Of a DNA stretch of 64,000 nt, positions 1-8,671 are shown one piece after another (position 1 is the first letter of the stretch; each line of letters opens with the position of its first letter). Location of the stretch: assembly GCF_001544795.2 (NCBI RefSeq), contig NZ_FCOI02000036.1, forward strand, positions 1-64,000, given 5' to 3'. Origin of the DNA: Caballeronia temeraria. GTDB lineage: Bacteria; Pseudomonadota; Gammaproteobacteria; Burkholderiales; Burkholderiaceae. Under the pieces are notes generated by a model, which saw nothing but the letters and a program-made list of their open reading frames with translations, was not told the origin of the DNA and did no database searches. Both the position numbers and the translations under genes were made by a program.

Positions 1-110
1 TGCTTTCTTTGGTTACTTTCTTTGCAGCAGCAAAGAAAGTGACTGCCGCCCCGCACAGGGGCAGTGCTTATAGACCAATACGAAACCGGGACCCAGCGAC
101 ACAAAACCAG
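1..110. repeat. Probable dispersed Burkholderia-type repeat with a strong inverted repeat
   Basis: Positions 12-25 and 30-43 form a 14-bp inverted repeat around a 4-nt loop, with one G/T-type mismatch. It is followed by a stretch reading like the 'CTGCCGCCCCGCACAGGGG' element that I recall as common between genes in Burkholderia and Paraburkholderia genomes. The element sits directly upstream of the fhc operon. It could act as a transcript-end or transcript-start structure for flanking genes, or be only a dispersed repeat. Recognition rests on memory of the motif, and copy number cannot be seen here because only this one copy is in the window. Confidence 0.5.
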
Positions 111-151
111 ACCAAAGAAAACCGGCATAGACCTTGCTCCAAACGTCGACC

Positions 152-1414
152 ATGCCCGCCCCTCCTACAAAAATCCCCCCCCAGGCCGCGCCACGAACGC
201 CCTGGACCTGCCCCTTCTGCCCAATGCTATGCGACGACATCGCCCTCGCCCCGAGCGCCGATCAGCGCCTCGCAGCACCCCGCACCGCGTGCCCACGTCT
301 GGAGCAGTCCCTTGCCCACTTCGGTCCGAACGATGCAAACCAGAAGCCCGCAATCGACGGGCAAATCACCGACGCAGACTCGGCGCTCTCGCAAGCCGCG
401 GCCATCCTGTCGAACGCACGTCGGCCGCTCTTCGGGGGACTCGCGACCGACGTAGCCGGCGCACGCGCGCTCTATGAACTCGCCGCCCAGTGCGGGGCAA
501 TCCTCGATCACCTGCACGGCGACACACTCGCCGACAGCAACCGCGCGCTGCAAGATCGCGGCTCCTTCTTCACGACGCTCTCGGAAGTCCGCTCGCGCGC
601 CGATCTCATCGTCGTGTTCGCGTGCGAGCCGTCGCGGCGTTATCCGCGCTTCTTCGAACGCATCGAAAGCGCAGGCCGCGACGCAAGCGTCCTATTCGTC
701 GGATGTGACATCGACAAAGCGGCCAACACTCGCGCCGAAGCGATCCTGCCCAACGCCGATCCCTTCGATACCCTCGCGCTCTGGTCCGCGCTCGTCGAAG
801 GCGGCCGGCCGATTCCGGCAGCCGAACTCGTCGCGCTCACAGAGCGCATCAAGGCCGCGAAATACACCGCGTTCATCTACGAACCCTCGACACTGCCGAC
901 GCAACACGCCGCACTCGCGATCGAAGCGCTGCAACGCATCGTCAAGGCGATCAACCGCACCGCGCGCGCAGGCACGCTCGCCCTGACCGGCGACGACGGC
1001 GCCGCGACCGTCAATCAGACCGTCACGTGGCTATCCGGCTTTCCGCTGCGCACGCGCGTCGCGTATGGCATGCCGCTCGATCACGATGCGCATCGCTATC
1101 GCACGGAAACGCTGCTGCGACGCGGCGAAATCGATGCGCTCCTCTGGGTGTCGAGCTTCGCGCCCGAACCGCTGCCCGCATCGCTTGATGAAAATGTGCC
1201 CGCAATCATCCTCGCCCATCCGGCGATGACCGTGGCCGCGCGCAAAGGCCCGACCGTGTTCATTCCGGTTGCGACGCCGGGCATCGACAGCGGCGGGCAT
1301 CTGTTTCGCGTCGATACATCGGTGGTCGCGCAGCTCATCGCCGCGCGCGATTATGCGTTGCCCACGGTTGCATCGATCGCATCGCGGCTCGCGCAGGCGC
1401 GGAGGCCGTCATGA
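152..1414 (+). CDS. fhcB: Formyltransferase/hydrolase complex subunit FhcB (formylmethanofuran dehydrogenase subunit B homologue)
   Basis: FhcB is the beta subunit of the cytoplasmic Fhc complex. In methylotrophic proteobacteria that complex moves the formyl group from formyl-H4MPT to a methanofuran analogue and hydrolyses it to formate. The 420-residue product resembles the molybdopterin-type FmdB/FwdB family and has the N-terminal cysteine cluster C-P-F-C-P-M-L-C-D-D-I. In bacterial Fhc this subunit is thought to have lost the dehydrogenase role of its archaeal relatives. I chose the ATG at 152; a TTG at 134 in the same frame would add six residues, and neither has a clear Shine-Dalgarno. 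The gene overlaps fhcA by 4 bp (ATGA), so translation is probably coupled. It is the first gene of the visible operon. Confidence 0.9.
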   Translation: MPAPPTKIPPQAAPRTPWTCPFCPMLCDDIALAPSADQRLAAPRTACPRLEQSLAHFGPNDANQKPAIDGQITDADSALSQAAAILSNARRPLFGGLATDVAGARALYELAAQCGAILDHLHGDTLADSNRALQDRGSFFTTLSEVRSRADLIVVFACEPSRRYPRFFERIESAGRDASVLFVGCDIDKAANTRAEAILPNADPFDTLALWSALVEGGRPIPAAELVALTERIKAAKYTAFIYEPSTLPTQHAALAIEALQRIVKAINRTARAGTLALTGDDGAATVNQTVTWLSGFPLRTRVAYGMPLDHDAHRYRTETLLRRGEIDALLWVSSFAPEPLPASLDENVPAIILAHPAMTVAARKGPTVFIPVATPGIDSGGHLFRVDTSVVAQLIAARDYALPTVASIASRLAQARRPS

Positions 1415-3105
1415 GTCTCACGCGCCTCAAAGGCGGCACGCTCTTCGATCCGGCGAACGGCGTCGACGGCGAGAAGCGCGACATCTATATCCGCGATGGC
1501 CGCATCGTCGCGGATGCTTCGAACGAAAGCATCGATCGAGACTTCGATGCGAACGGCATGATCGTGATGGCGGGCGGCATCGATCTGCATTCGCACATCG
1601 GCGGCGGCAAGACGAATCTGTCGCGGCTGCTGTTGCCCGAAGATCATCGCGACGATCCGCGCGCCGTGCCCGATCGTCCGGATGAAGGCCGCTACATGCG
1701 CCTGCCGTCGTGCGGCGTATGCGCGCCGGGCACGCTCGCGGCCGGCTATCGCTATGCGGAAATGGGCTACACGGCCGCGTTCGAGCCGGCGATGATCGCA
1801 TCGAACGCACGCCACGCGCATCTGGAAATGGGTGACACGCCGATCATCGATCACGGCGCCTACGTGATGATGGGTAACGACGAGCTCTTCCTGCAGATGC
1901 TCGCCGCGAACGAGGACTTCGAACGTCTGCGCGATTACGTCGGCTGGACCATCGATTCGAGCAAGGCGCTCGGCGTGAAAGTCGTGAATCCGGGCGGCAT
2001 CTCGGCGTTCAAGTTCAATCAGCGCTCGCTCGATGTCGATGAAAAACACGCGCACTACGGCATCACGCCGCGCGATGTATTGAAGACACTCACGCGCGCA
2101 CTCACCGATCTGCGCGTGCCGCATCCGCTGCATGTCCACGCGAGCAATCTCGGCGTGCCGGGCAACATCGAATCGACGATCAGGACGATGGACACCGCCG
2201 AAGGCCTGCCCATTCATCTGACGCATATCCAGTTCCATAGCTACGGCACCGAAGGCCCGCGCAAGTTCTCGTCGGGCGCGCGCGCGATCGCCGAAGCGGT
2301 CAACGCGCGGCCCAACGTGACGATCGATGTCGGTCAGATCATCTTCGGCCAGACCGTCACCGCATCGGGCGACACGATGATGCAGTTCAGGAACGCACCG
2401 ATGGCGCGGCCGCGCAAATGGGTGCTCGGCGATATCGAATGCGATGCGGGCTGCGGCGTCGTGCCGTTCAAGTATCGCGAAGAGAGCTTCGTGAATGCGC
2501 TGCAATGGATCATCGGGCTGGAAATCTTCTTGCTCGTCGACGATCCCTGGCGCGTGTCGATGACCACCGATCATCCGAACGGCGCGCCCTTCACGAGTTA
2601 TCCGCATCTGATCCGCCTGCTGATGGACAAGTCCTTTCGCGACGAACAACTCGACAAGCTTCACGCCGATGCAAAAACCGCGAGCGCCCTCGGCGAGATC
2701 ACGCGCGAGTTCTCGCTATACGACATCGCGATCATCACGCGCGCCGGTCCCGCGAAGCTGCTCGGTTTGAAGGATCGCGGCCATCTCGGCGCGGGCGCGG
2801 CGGCGGATATCGCCGCCTATCGCGACGATGCCGATCGCGAGCGCATGTTCACATCGCCTGCCTATGTGTTCAAGGACGGCGAGCTGATCGCGCGCGACGG
2901 CACGCTGCTCGCAACGCCCACTGGCGGCATTCATTACGTGCGCCCCGAGTACGACCGCGCGATCGAAAAGCGCGTGCGCGAATACACGCAGCAGCATCTC
3001 GCGACGCGCTTCGAGAACATCGCGATCGGCGACGACGAAATCTGCGCATGCTGCAACGGCGGACGGCTCCTGCCCGTCGCGTGCTTCGCGGCGAGCGGAG
3101 GTTGA
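1411..3105 (+). CDS. fhcA: Formyltransferase/hydrolase complex subunit FhcA (metal-dependent amidohydrolase type)
   Basis: FhcA is the hydrolytic subunit of the Fhc complex and belongs to the amidohydrolase (dihydroorotase-like) superfamily. It is expected to cleave formyl-methanofuran analogue to formate. The 564-residue length fits the family. The metal-binding H-S-H-I-G-G motif lies near residue 60, in the segment G-I-D-L-H-S-H-I. Further histidines occur in H-V-H-A-S-N-L-G and H-L-T-H-I-Q. The C-terminus has a C-A-C-C-N-G-G cluster. It starts inside the fhcB stop region (4-bp overlap) and ends 3 bp before fhcD. Order and spacing match a single fhcBADC transcription unit. Confidence 0.95.
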   Translation: MSLTRLKGGTLFDPANGVDGEKRDIYIRDGRIVADASNESIDRDFDANGMIVMAGGIDLHSHIGGGKTNLSRLLLPEDHRDDPRAVPDRPDEGRYMRLPSCGVCAPGTLAAGYRYAEMGYTAAFEPAMIASNARHAHLEMGDTPIIDHGAYVMMGNDELFLQMLAANEDFERLRDYVGWTIDSSKALGVKVVNPGGISAFKFNQRSLDVDEKHAHYGITPRDVLKTLTRALTDLRVPHPLHVHASNLGVPGNIESTIRTMDTAEGLPIHLTHIQFHSYGTEGPRKFSSGARAIAEAVNARPNVTIDVGQIIFGQTVTASGDTMMQFRNAPMARPRKWVLGDIECDAGCGVVPFKYREESFVNALQWIIGLEIFLLVDDPWRVSMTTDHPNGAPFTSYPHLIRLLMDKSFRDEQLDKLHADAKTASALGEITREFSLYDIAIITRAGPAKLLGLKDRGHLGAGAAADIAAYRDDADRERMFTSPAYVFKDGELIARDGTLLATPTGGIHYVRPEYDRAIEKRVREYTQQHLATRFENIAIGDDEICACCNGGRLLPVACFAASGG

Positions 3106-3108
3106 CGC

Positions 3109-4050
3109 ATGCGCATCAACGACACGCAGATCGACGACACCTTCGCCGAAGCCTTCCCGATGAAGGCGACGCGCCTCGTCATAACCGCGCATTCATCGAC
3201 GTGGGCGCGGCATGCGGCCAATTCGCTGACGGGCTTCGCGACGTCCGTCATCGATTGCGGCTGCGAGGCGGGCATCGAACGCGATCTGTCCGGCGATGAA
3301 ACGCCTGACGGCAGACCCGGCGTCGCGGTGCTGATCTTCGCGATATCGTCGAAGGAACTCGCGAAGCAGATCGCGCGGCGCGTCGGCCAATGCGCGCTGA
3401 CGTGCCCGACGACGGCAGTCTACGGCGGCATCGACCCCGCGAACACGCGCGCGCCGCTTTCCGACAATGCGCCGCTCGGTGCGGGTTTGCGCTTCTTCGG
3501 CGATGGCTATCAGATATCGAAAGTGCTCGACGGCACGCGTTACTGGCGCGTGCCCGTGATGGACGGCGAGTTCGTCTGCGAGGAATTCACGGCGACGGTG
3601 AAAGCGGTCGGCGGCGGCAATCTGCTCTTTCTCGCGCGCGATATCGACAGCGCGTTGCATGCCGCCGAATCCGCCGTCGCCGCGATGCACGCGTTGCCGA
3701 ACGTCATCACGCCGTTTCCGGGCGGCGTCGTGCGCTCGGGATCGAAGATCGGATCGAAGTATGCGGGCGCGACGGCATCGACGAACGATGCCTTCTGCCC
3801 GACGCTCGTTGGCTTGTCGAAGAAGAGCGAGCTGACGCCGGATATTGCGTGCGTGCTGGAAATCGTGATCGACGGCTTGACCGATGCCGATGTCGGCGCC
3901 GCCATGACCGCGGGCATCGCCGCCGCGACGAAGATCGGCCGCGCGGGCGGCGTGCTGCGCATTTCCGCGGGCAATTACGGCGGCAAGCTCGGGCCGTATC
4001 ACTTCAAGCTGCACGCATTGTCGAAGGACATCGACGGGAGCCGCGCATGA
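3109..4050 (+). CDS. fhcD: Formylmethanofuran:tetrahydromethanopterin formyltransferase FhcD
   Basis: FhcD (Ftr family) transfers the formyl group between formyl-H4MPT and the methanofuran-like carrier bound to the Fhc complex. The 313-residue protein has the length and sequence character of Ftr proteins throughout, for example G-F-A-T-S-V-I-D-C-G-C-E-A-G near residue 42 and the conserved C-terminal G-G-V-L-R-I-S-A-G-N-Y-G-G-K. It lies 3 bp after fhcA and overlaps fhcC by 4 bp (ATGA), so it sits in the middle of a translationally coupled operon. The assignment is by family recognition; activity in this strain is inferred. Confidence 0.95.
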   Translation: MRINDTQIDDTFAEAFPMKATRLVITAHSSTWARHAANSLTGFATSVIDCGCEAGIERDLSGDETPDGRPGVAVLIFAISSKELAKQIARRVGQCALTCPTTAVYGGIDPANTRAPLSDNAPLGAGLRFFGDGYQISKVLDGTRYWRVPVMDGEFVCEEFTATVKAVGGGNLLFLARDIDSALHAAESAVAAMHALPNVITPFPGGVVRSGSKIGSKYAGATASTNDAFCPTLVGLSKKSELTPDIACVLEIVIDGLTDADVGAAMTAGIAAATKIGRAGGVLRISAGNYGGKLGPYHFKLHALSKDIDGSRA

Positions 4051-4868
4051 ACGCGATCACGTTGCGCGTAAAAAATGCGCCGGGCTTTCGCATCGATGGG
4101 TCGAATTTACTGCCCGCCACGCTCGCCGCCGCGTCGCGCGCGGAATTGCCGCGCATCGTGCTGCAAGGCGCGGGCGAAACGTGCGCGCTCGGCGATCTCT
4201 TCGATATCGCGCTGGAGCAGACCGACATGCCCGCACTCACGATCGAGGGCGACGCGCCGTGGCTCGACCGCATCGGCGCGAACATGACCGAAGGCGCGCT
4301 CACGGTGCACGGCCACGCGGGCGATTACGCGGGCATAAAAATGTCGGGCGGCGAGTTGCACATACAAGGCGATGCAGGTGCTTTCGCCGCATGCGAGATG
4401 CAGGGCGGACGTCTCTCGATTCACGGCAATGCGGGCGATTTCGCCGCGGGCGCGCTGCCCGGCGACATGGAAGGCATGACAGGCGGCATGCTCGTGATTC
4501 ACGGCAATGCGGGCGCGCGCCTCGCGGATCGCATGCGGCGCGGCACCGTGCTCGTCGCGGGCGATGCGGGCGATTTCGCCGCGTCGCGGCTCGTTGCGGG
4601 CTCGGTCTGCATCGGCGGGAAAGTGGGCGCACACTTGGGATACGGCATGCGGCGCGGCACGGTGTTGCTGATGAACGCGCCCGCGCGCCTGCCGCCGACT
4701 TTCACGGAAGGCGGTCACGGCTTCGACACGTTCTGGCTGCTCTTCACGCGCATGCTCGCGCGCGAGATCGCGCCCTTCTCGCAGTTGACGGGCGCGATGT
4801 TGCCGCGACGCTACGCCGGAGACCTCGCCGTGGACGGACGGGGGGAATTGCTGATCGCCAATTCGTAG
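4047..4868 (+). CDS. fhcC: Formyltransferase/hydrolase complex subunit FhcC
   Basis: FhcC is the structural subunit of Fhc and resembles the C-terminal beta-helix domain of glutamate synthase and FmdC/FwdC. The 273-residue product shows the expected glycine-rich repeat pattern with period about 18, such as V-H-G-H-A-G-D-Y-A-G, I-Q-G-D-A-G-A-F-A, I-H-G-N-A-G-D-F-A and V-A-G-D-A-G-D-F-A. A longer open frame extends far upstream, but the ATG at 4047 overlaps the fhcD stop by 4 bp, and the family homology begins there. The next gene, a cytochrome b561, starts 46 bp downstream. Confidence 0.93.
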   Translation: MNAITLRVKNAPGFRIDGSNLLPATLAAASRAELPRIVLQGAGETCALGDLFDIALEQTDMPALTIEGDAPWLDRIGANMTEGALTVHGHAGDYAGIKMSGGELHIQGDAGAFAACEMQGGRLSIHGNAGDFAAGALPGDMEGMTGGMLVIHGNAGARLADRMRRGTVLVAGDAGDFAASRLVAGSVCIGGKVGAHLGYGMRRGTVLLMNAPARLPPTFTEGGHGFDTFWLLFTRMLAREIAPFSQLTGAMLPRRYAGDLAVDGRGELLIANS

Positions 4869-4914
4869 CGGGGAGATGAACAATGGACCGTTTGCACTTC
4901 ACGGGAGACACATG

Positions 4915-5487
4915 ATGAGCACCGCGCGGACCTCCGCGACGTCACGCGACGGCCGTATCGATGCCGGGAGCGCGCGCTATGCCGGCCCGGTGATCGCGTT
5001 GCACTGGCTCATTGCGGTCGCGATCATCGCGATGCTGTGCATCGGCTTCTATATGGTCGGCCTGCCGCGCGGGCTGCCGTTCAAGTCGGACCTCGTCAAT
5101 TTTCACAAGTCGCTTGGAATCACCGTTTTCCTGCTGGTGCTGCTCCGCATCCTGGCACGCCTGGCCTATGGCCGGCCGCCTTTGCCGCCGATGCGAACGT
5201 GGCAACGCGCCGCCGCGAGCATTACGCAGGCTCTTTTATACGTTGGCATGATCGGGATGCCGCTCACCGGTTATCTCGGTTCGTCGTTCAACAAGTTCGG
5301 CACGAAGTTCTGGGGCATCGCGCTGCCGCAATGGGGCTCGGACGACAAGCACCTGCGGCAGATCTTCTTCGGCATTCACGAGTATCTCGCGTGGATCATG
5401 GCCGCGCTGGTCATCCTGCATTTTCTCGGCGCGATGAAGCATCAACTGATCGATCGCGACGGTCTTCTGCGGAGGATGCTGCCTTGA
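4915..5487 (+). CDS. Cytochrome b561 family membrane protein
   Basis: This is a four-helix di-haem membrane cytochrome of the bacterial b561 (CybB-like) type, about 190 residues. The visible pattern is a histidine at the start of helix 1 (V-I-A-L-H-W-L-I-A), N-F-H-K-S-L-G-I before helix 2, a third helix L-L-Y-V-G-M-I-G-M-P-L-T-G-Y, and F-G-I-H-E-Y-L-A before helix 4. These histidines are the likely haem ligands. I chose the ATG at 4915 because GGGAGA at 4903-4908 is 6 nt upstream; ATGs at 4912 and 4876 are alternatives. Its stop overlaps the pqqB TTG start by 4 bp. The position between fhc and pqq suggests electron transfer from a quinoprotein or other C1 oxidation step to the respiratory chain, which is inference. 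Confidence 0.88.
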   Translation: MSTARTSATSRDGRIDAGSARYAGPVIALHWLIAVAIIAMLCIGFYMVGLPRGLPFKSDLVNFHKSLGITVFLLVLLRILARLAYGRPPLPPMRTWQRAAASITQALLYVGMIGMPLTGYLGSSFNKFGTKFWGIALPQWGSDDKHLRQIFFGIHEYLAWIMAALVILHFLGAMKHQLIDRDGLLRRMLP

Positions 5488-6404
5488 AAATTCGTGTGCT
5501 CGGTTCATCGGCGGGCGGTGGCTTTCCGCAATGGAACTGCAACTGCCGCAATTGCGACGGCGTGCGGCGCGGCACGATTTCAGCGCGTGCGCGCACGCAA
5601 TCGTCCATTGCTGTTACCGATAACGGCGAGGACTGGCTCCTCGTCAACGCATCGCCGGACATTCTTGCGCAGATCGCGGCGAATCCGGAATTGCAGCCCG
5701 CGCGCCGCGTGCGCGACACCGGCATCGCGGCTGTCGTGACGATGGATGCGCAGATCGATCACGTCACCGGGCTTCTGATGCTGCGCGAACGCGGCACGCC
5801 CTTGCCGCTCTATACCACCGACGCCGTGTGGCAGGACCTCTCGACGGGCTTTCCCCTCACGTCGATTCTTTCGCATTACTGTGGTGTCGAGCACAGGCGC
5901 ATCGCGCTCGATGGCGCATCGTTTGCCGTGCCCGAGTTGCCGCGCGTGACGATCGACGCACTGCCGCTGTCGAGCAAGGCGCCGCCCTATTCGCCGCATC
6001 GCGATGCGCCGGAAACGGGCGATAACATCGGCCTCATGTTCACGAATGGCGCAACGGGCAAGCGCGCTTTCTATGCGCCAGGTCTGGGCGCGCTCGAACC
6101 GCATGTGCTCGATGCGATGCGCGAAGCGGACCTGTTGCTCGTCGACGGCACCGTATGGACCGACGATGAAATGATTCGCTTGGGCCTCACGAAGAAGACC
6201 GGCCGCGATATGGGCCATCTTGCGCAAAGCGGCGCGGGCGGCATGATCGACGTGCTCGATTCGATCGACCGCGCGGGCGTGCAAAAGGTGCTGATCCATA
6301 TCAACAACACGAACCCGATCCTCATCGAGGATGGACCCGAAAGACGCATTCTGTCGGAGCACGGCATCGAAGTCGCGCACGACGGCATGACCTTCGAACT
6401 ATGA
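5484..6404 (+). CDS. pqqB: PQQ biosynthesis protein PqqB
   Basis: PqqB is a metallo-beta-lactamase-fold protein that acts as an iron-dependent hydroxylase on the Glu-Tyr-derived intermediate in pyrroloquinoline quinone synthesis. The 306-residue product begins K-I-R-V-L-G-S-S-A-G-G-G and has the family's C-x-C-x2-C zinc site at residues 19-24. The start is a TTG at 5484. It is supported by GGAGGA at 5471-5476 and by exact alignment with the family N-terminus; the open frame continues upstream inside the cytochrome gene only by chance. It overlaps both the cytochrome stop and pqqC by 4 bp. Confidence 0.95.
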   Translation: MKIRVLGSSAGGGFPQWNCNCRNCDGVRRGTISARARTQSSIAVTDNGEDWLLVNASPDILAQIAANPELQPARRVRDTGIAAVVTMDAQIDHVTGLLMLRERGTPLPLYTTDAVWQDLSTGFPLTSILSHYCGVEHRRIALDGASFAVPELPRVTIDALPLSSKAPPYSPHRDAPETGDNIGLMFTNGATGKRAFYAPGLGALEPHVLDAMREADLLLVDGTVWTDDEMIRLGLTKKTGRDMGHLAQSGAGGMIDVLDSIDRAGVQKVLIHINNTNPILIEDGPERRILSEHGIEVAHDGMTFEL

Positions 6405-7165
6405 CCGGAGACCGTTCGATGTTCGATCCGATGCTCAACCCGACCACAGGCCCGATCTTCACGAAGGTGCAAGACGATGGCCCCGCGTGGACGCGCGATG
6501 AATTCGAAGCGCAGTTGCGCGCGAAGGGCACGGCGTATCACATCCATCATCCGTTCAACGTGAAGATGAACAGCGGCGGATGTTCGAAGGAACAGATACG
6601 CGGCTGGGTCGCGAACCGCTTCTACTATCAGATCAACATTCCGCTGAAAGATGCGGCGGTGATGTCGAATTGTCCGGATCGCGACACGCGCCGCCGCTGG
6701 GTGCTGCGCATTCTCGATCACGATGGTTATGGCGATCAACCGGGCGGCATCGAAGCATGGGCGCGTCTCGGCGATGCAGTCGGCCTCTCGCGCGACGAAC
6801 TATGGTCGCTCGAACTCGTGACGCCGGGCGTGCGCTTCGCCGTCGATGCTTACGTGAACTTCGCGCGTCGTGCGCCGTGGCAGGAATCGGTGTGTTCGTC
6901 GCTGACGGAGATGTTCGCGCCGCAAATTCACAAGGACCGGCTCGCGACGTGGCCGGAGCACTACACGTGGATCGAACCTGAAGGGCTGTCCTATTTCCGC
7001 TCGCGCGTTTCGCTTGCACAGCGCGATGTCGAGCACGGGCTCGAAGTGACGCTCGCGCATTTCACGACGCGCAAGGAGCAGCAGCGCGCGCTCGATATTC
7101 TGCAATTCAAGCTCGATATCCTCTGGACGATGCTCGATTCCATCGAAAAGGCCTTTCCGCAATGA
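6401..7165 (+). CDS. pqqC: Pyrroloquinoline-quinone synthase PqqC
   Basis: PqqC is the cofactor-free oxidase that performs the final ring closure and eight-electron oxidation of AHQQ to PQQ. The 254-residue protein carries the conserved H-I-H-H-P-F-N-V segment and the R-Y/F-Y-Y-Q-I-N-I-P-L-K-D motif of the family, which is haem-oxygenase-like in fold. The ATG at 6401 overlaps the pqqB stop by 4 bp. A second in-frame ATG at 6419 has a better-placed GGAG (6407-6410) and would give 248 residues, so the exact start is open. It overlaps pqqD by 4 bp. Confidence 0.95.
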   Translation: MTGDRSMFDPMLNPTTGPIFTKVQDDGPAWTRDEFEAQLRAKGTAYHIHHPFNVKMNSGGCSKEQIRGWVANRFYYQINIPLKDAAVMSNCPDRDTRRRWVLRILDHDGYGDQPGGIEAWARLGDAVGLSRDELWSLELVTPGVRFAVDAYVNFARRAPWQESVCSSLTEMFAPQIHKDRLATWPEHYTWIEPEGLSYFRSRVSLAQRDVEHGLEVTLAHFTTRKEQQRALDILQFKLDILWTMLDSIEKAFPQ

Positions 7166-7470
7166 GCGATATGAATCCGACTCAACGCAAGCAGGAAGCC
7201 GTCGTTGCACCGGACGATTCCCTGCATCCGAAGCTGAAGCGCCTCTTTCGCCTGCAATGGGAACCGGCGCAGAACGCGCACGTGCTGCTCTATCCCGAGG
7301 GCATGGTGAAGCTCAATCAAAGCGCCGCGGAGATTCTTCTGCGCTGCGACGGCTCGCGCGATATCCCGGCGCTCGTCACCGATCTGGAGCAGGCGTTCAA
7401 CGCGACCGGCCTCGGCGACGACGTGCGCGCGTTCGTCGCCGGTGCGCGTGCGCGAGGCTGGCTGGAATAG
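7162..7470 (+). CDS. pqqD: PQQ biosynthesis peptide chaperone PqqD
   Basis: PqqD binds the PqqA precursor peptide (RiPP recognition element) and presents it to the radical SAM enzyme PqqE. The 102-residue product has the typical P-K-L-K-R-L-F-R-L-Q-W-E, L-L-Y-P-E-G-M-V-K-L-N and A-A-E-I-L-L-R-C-D-G signatures. It starts 4 bp inside pqqC (ATGA) and is followed after 4 bp by pqqE. The presence of a peptide chaperone without a visible pqqA here is notable and is discussed under findings. Confidence 0.95.
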   Translation: MSDMNPTQRKQEAVVAPDDSLHPKLKRLFRLQWEPAQNAHVLLYPEGMVKLNQSAAEILLRCDGSRDIPALVTDLEQAFNATGLGDDVRAFVAGARARGWLE

Positions 7471-7474
7471 CGAT

Positions 7475-8671
7475 ATGACCGACTTGTCCGAACCGATCGC
7501 AAAGCCCGAGCACGAAGACGCACCAATTGCGCCGCCGTTGTGGCTGCTCGCGGAGCTGACGTATCGCTGTCCGCTGCATTGCGTGTTCTGCTACAACCCG
7601 GTGAACTACGCCGATCACACGCGCGAACTCGACACCGCTCAATGGATCGATGTACTGCGTCAGGCACGCGCGCTCGGCGCGGCGCAACTCGGCTTCTCCG
7701 GCGGCGAGCCGCTGCTGCGCGACGATCTCGAAACGCTCGTCGGCGAGGCGCGCAAGCTCGGCTTCTATACGAACCTCATCACGTCGGGCATCGGTCTGAC
7801 GGAGAAGCGCATCAGCGCATTGCAGGACGCCGGGCTCGATCACATCCAGCTATCGTTTCAGGACTCGTCGCAGGAATTGAACGACTTTCTTTCCAGCACG
7901 AAGACGTTCGACTACAAGAAGCGCGTCGCGAGTCTCATCAAGGCGCATGGCTTTCCGATGGTGCTCAACTGCGTGCTGCATCGCTATAACCTGCCGCATA
8001 TCGGACGCATCATCGATATGGCGCTCGCGATGGGCGCCGAGTATCTCGAACTCGCCAACACGCAGTACTACGGCTGGGCGCACACGAATCGCGCGCAACT
8101 CATGCCGACCAAGGAACAACTCGATGAAGCGGAAGCGGTCGTCGAGCGTTATCGCAACGAGATCGGCGACCGGTGCAAGATCTTCTTCGTCGTGCCGGAT
8201 TACTACGAACGCAGACCGAAGCGCTGCATGAACGGCTGGGGCTCGGTGTTTCTCGGCATCGCGCCCGATGGCGCCGCGTTGCCGTGTCATACCGCGCGCT
8301 CGCTGCCGGGCCTCACGTTTCCGAACGTGACCGAGATGCCGCTCAGGGACATCTGGTACGAAAGCGATGCGTTCAATCGCTTTCGCGGCTTCGGCTGGAT
8401 GAAGGAGCCGTGCCGCAGTTGCGACGAGAAAGCCATCGACATGGGCGGCTGCCGCTGCCAGGCGTATCTGTTGACGCAAGATCCCGCGAATGCCGATCCG
8501 GTGTGCGACAAGTCTCCGCATCACGAGCGCGTGATCGAAGTGGTGCGCGCGGCATCGGCGAGGCAGGAACCGCAGGAGCAACCCATCGTCTTTCGCAACG
8601 ATGCGAACTCGAAACGCATCGCGGCAGAGGCTTCCGGTAGGGGTTCAAAAGAAGGGGAAGACACGCCATGA
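7475..8671 (+). CDS. pqqE: PqqA peptide cyclase PqqE (radical SAM/SPASM)
   Basis: PqqE cross-links the Glu and Tyr side chains of PqqA, the first committed step of PQQ synthesis. The radical SAM cluster motif C-x3-C-x2-C is at residues 32, 36 and 39. The S-G-G-E-P-L motif follows, and SPASM auxiliary-cluster cysteines are seen in the C-terminal third (R-C-M-N-G-W-G, P-C-H-T-A-R, C-R-S-C-D-E, G-G-C-R-C-Q-A, V-C-D-K-S-P-H-H). I chose the ATG at 7475, four bases after the pqqD stop; an upstream in-frame GTG at 7442 would overlap pqqD. Length is 398 residues, with a slightly extended C-terminal tail. It overlaps the next response regulator by 4 bp. Confidence 0.96.
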   Translation: MTDLSEPIAKPEHEDAPIAPPLWLLAELTYRCPLHCVFCYNPVNYADHTRELDTAQWIDVLRQARALGAAQLGFSGGEPLLRDDLETLVGEARKLGFYTNLITSGIGLTEKRISALQDAGLDHIQLSFQDSSQELNDFLSSTKTFDYKKRVASLIKAHGFPMVLNCVLHRYNLPHIGRIIDMALAMGAEYLELANTQYYGWAHTNRAQLMPTKEQLDEAEAVVERYRNEIGDRCKIFFVVPDYYERRPKRCMNGWGSVFLGIAPDGAALPCHTARSLPGLTFPNVTEMPLRDIWYESDAFNRFRGFGWMKEPCRSCDEKAIDMGGCRCQAYLLTQDPANADPVCDKSPHHERVIEVVRAASARQEPQEQPIVFRNDANSKRIAAEASGRGSKEGEDTP

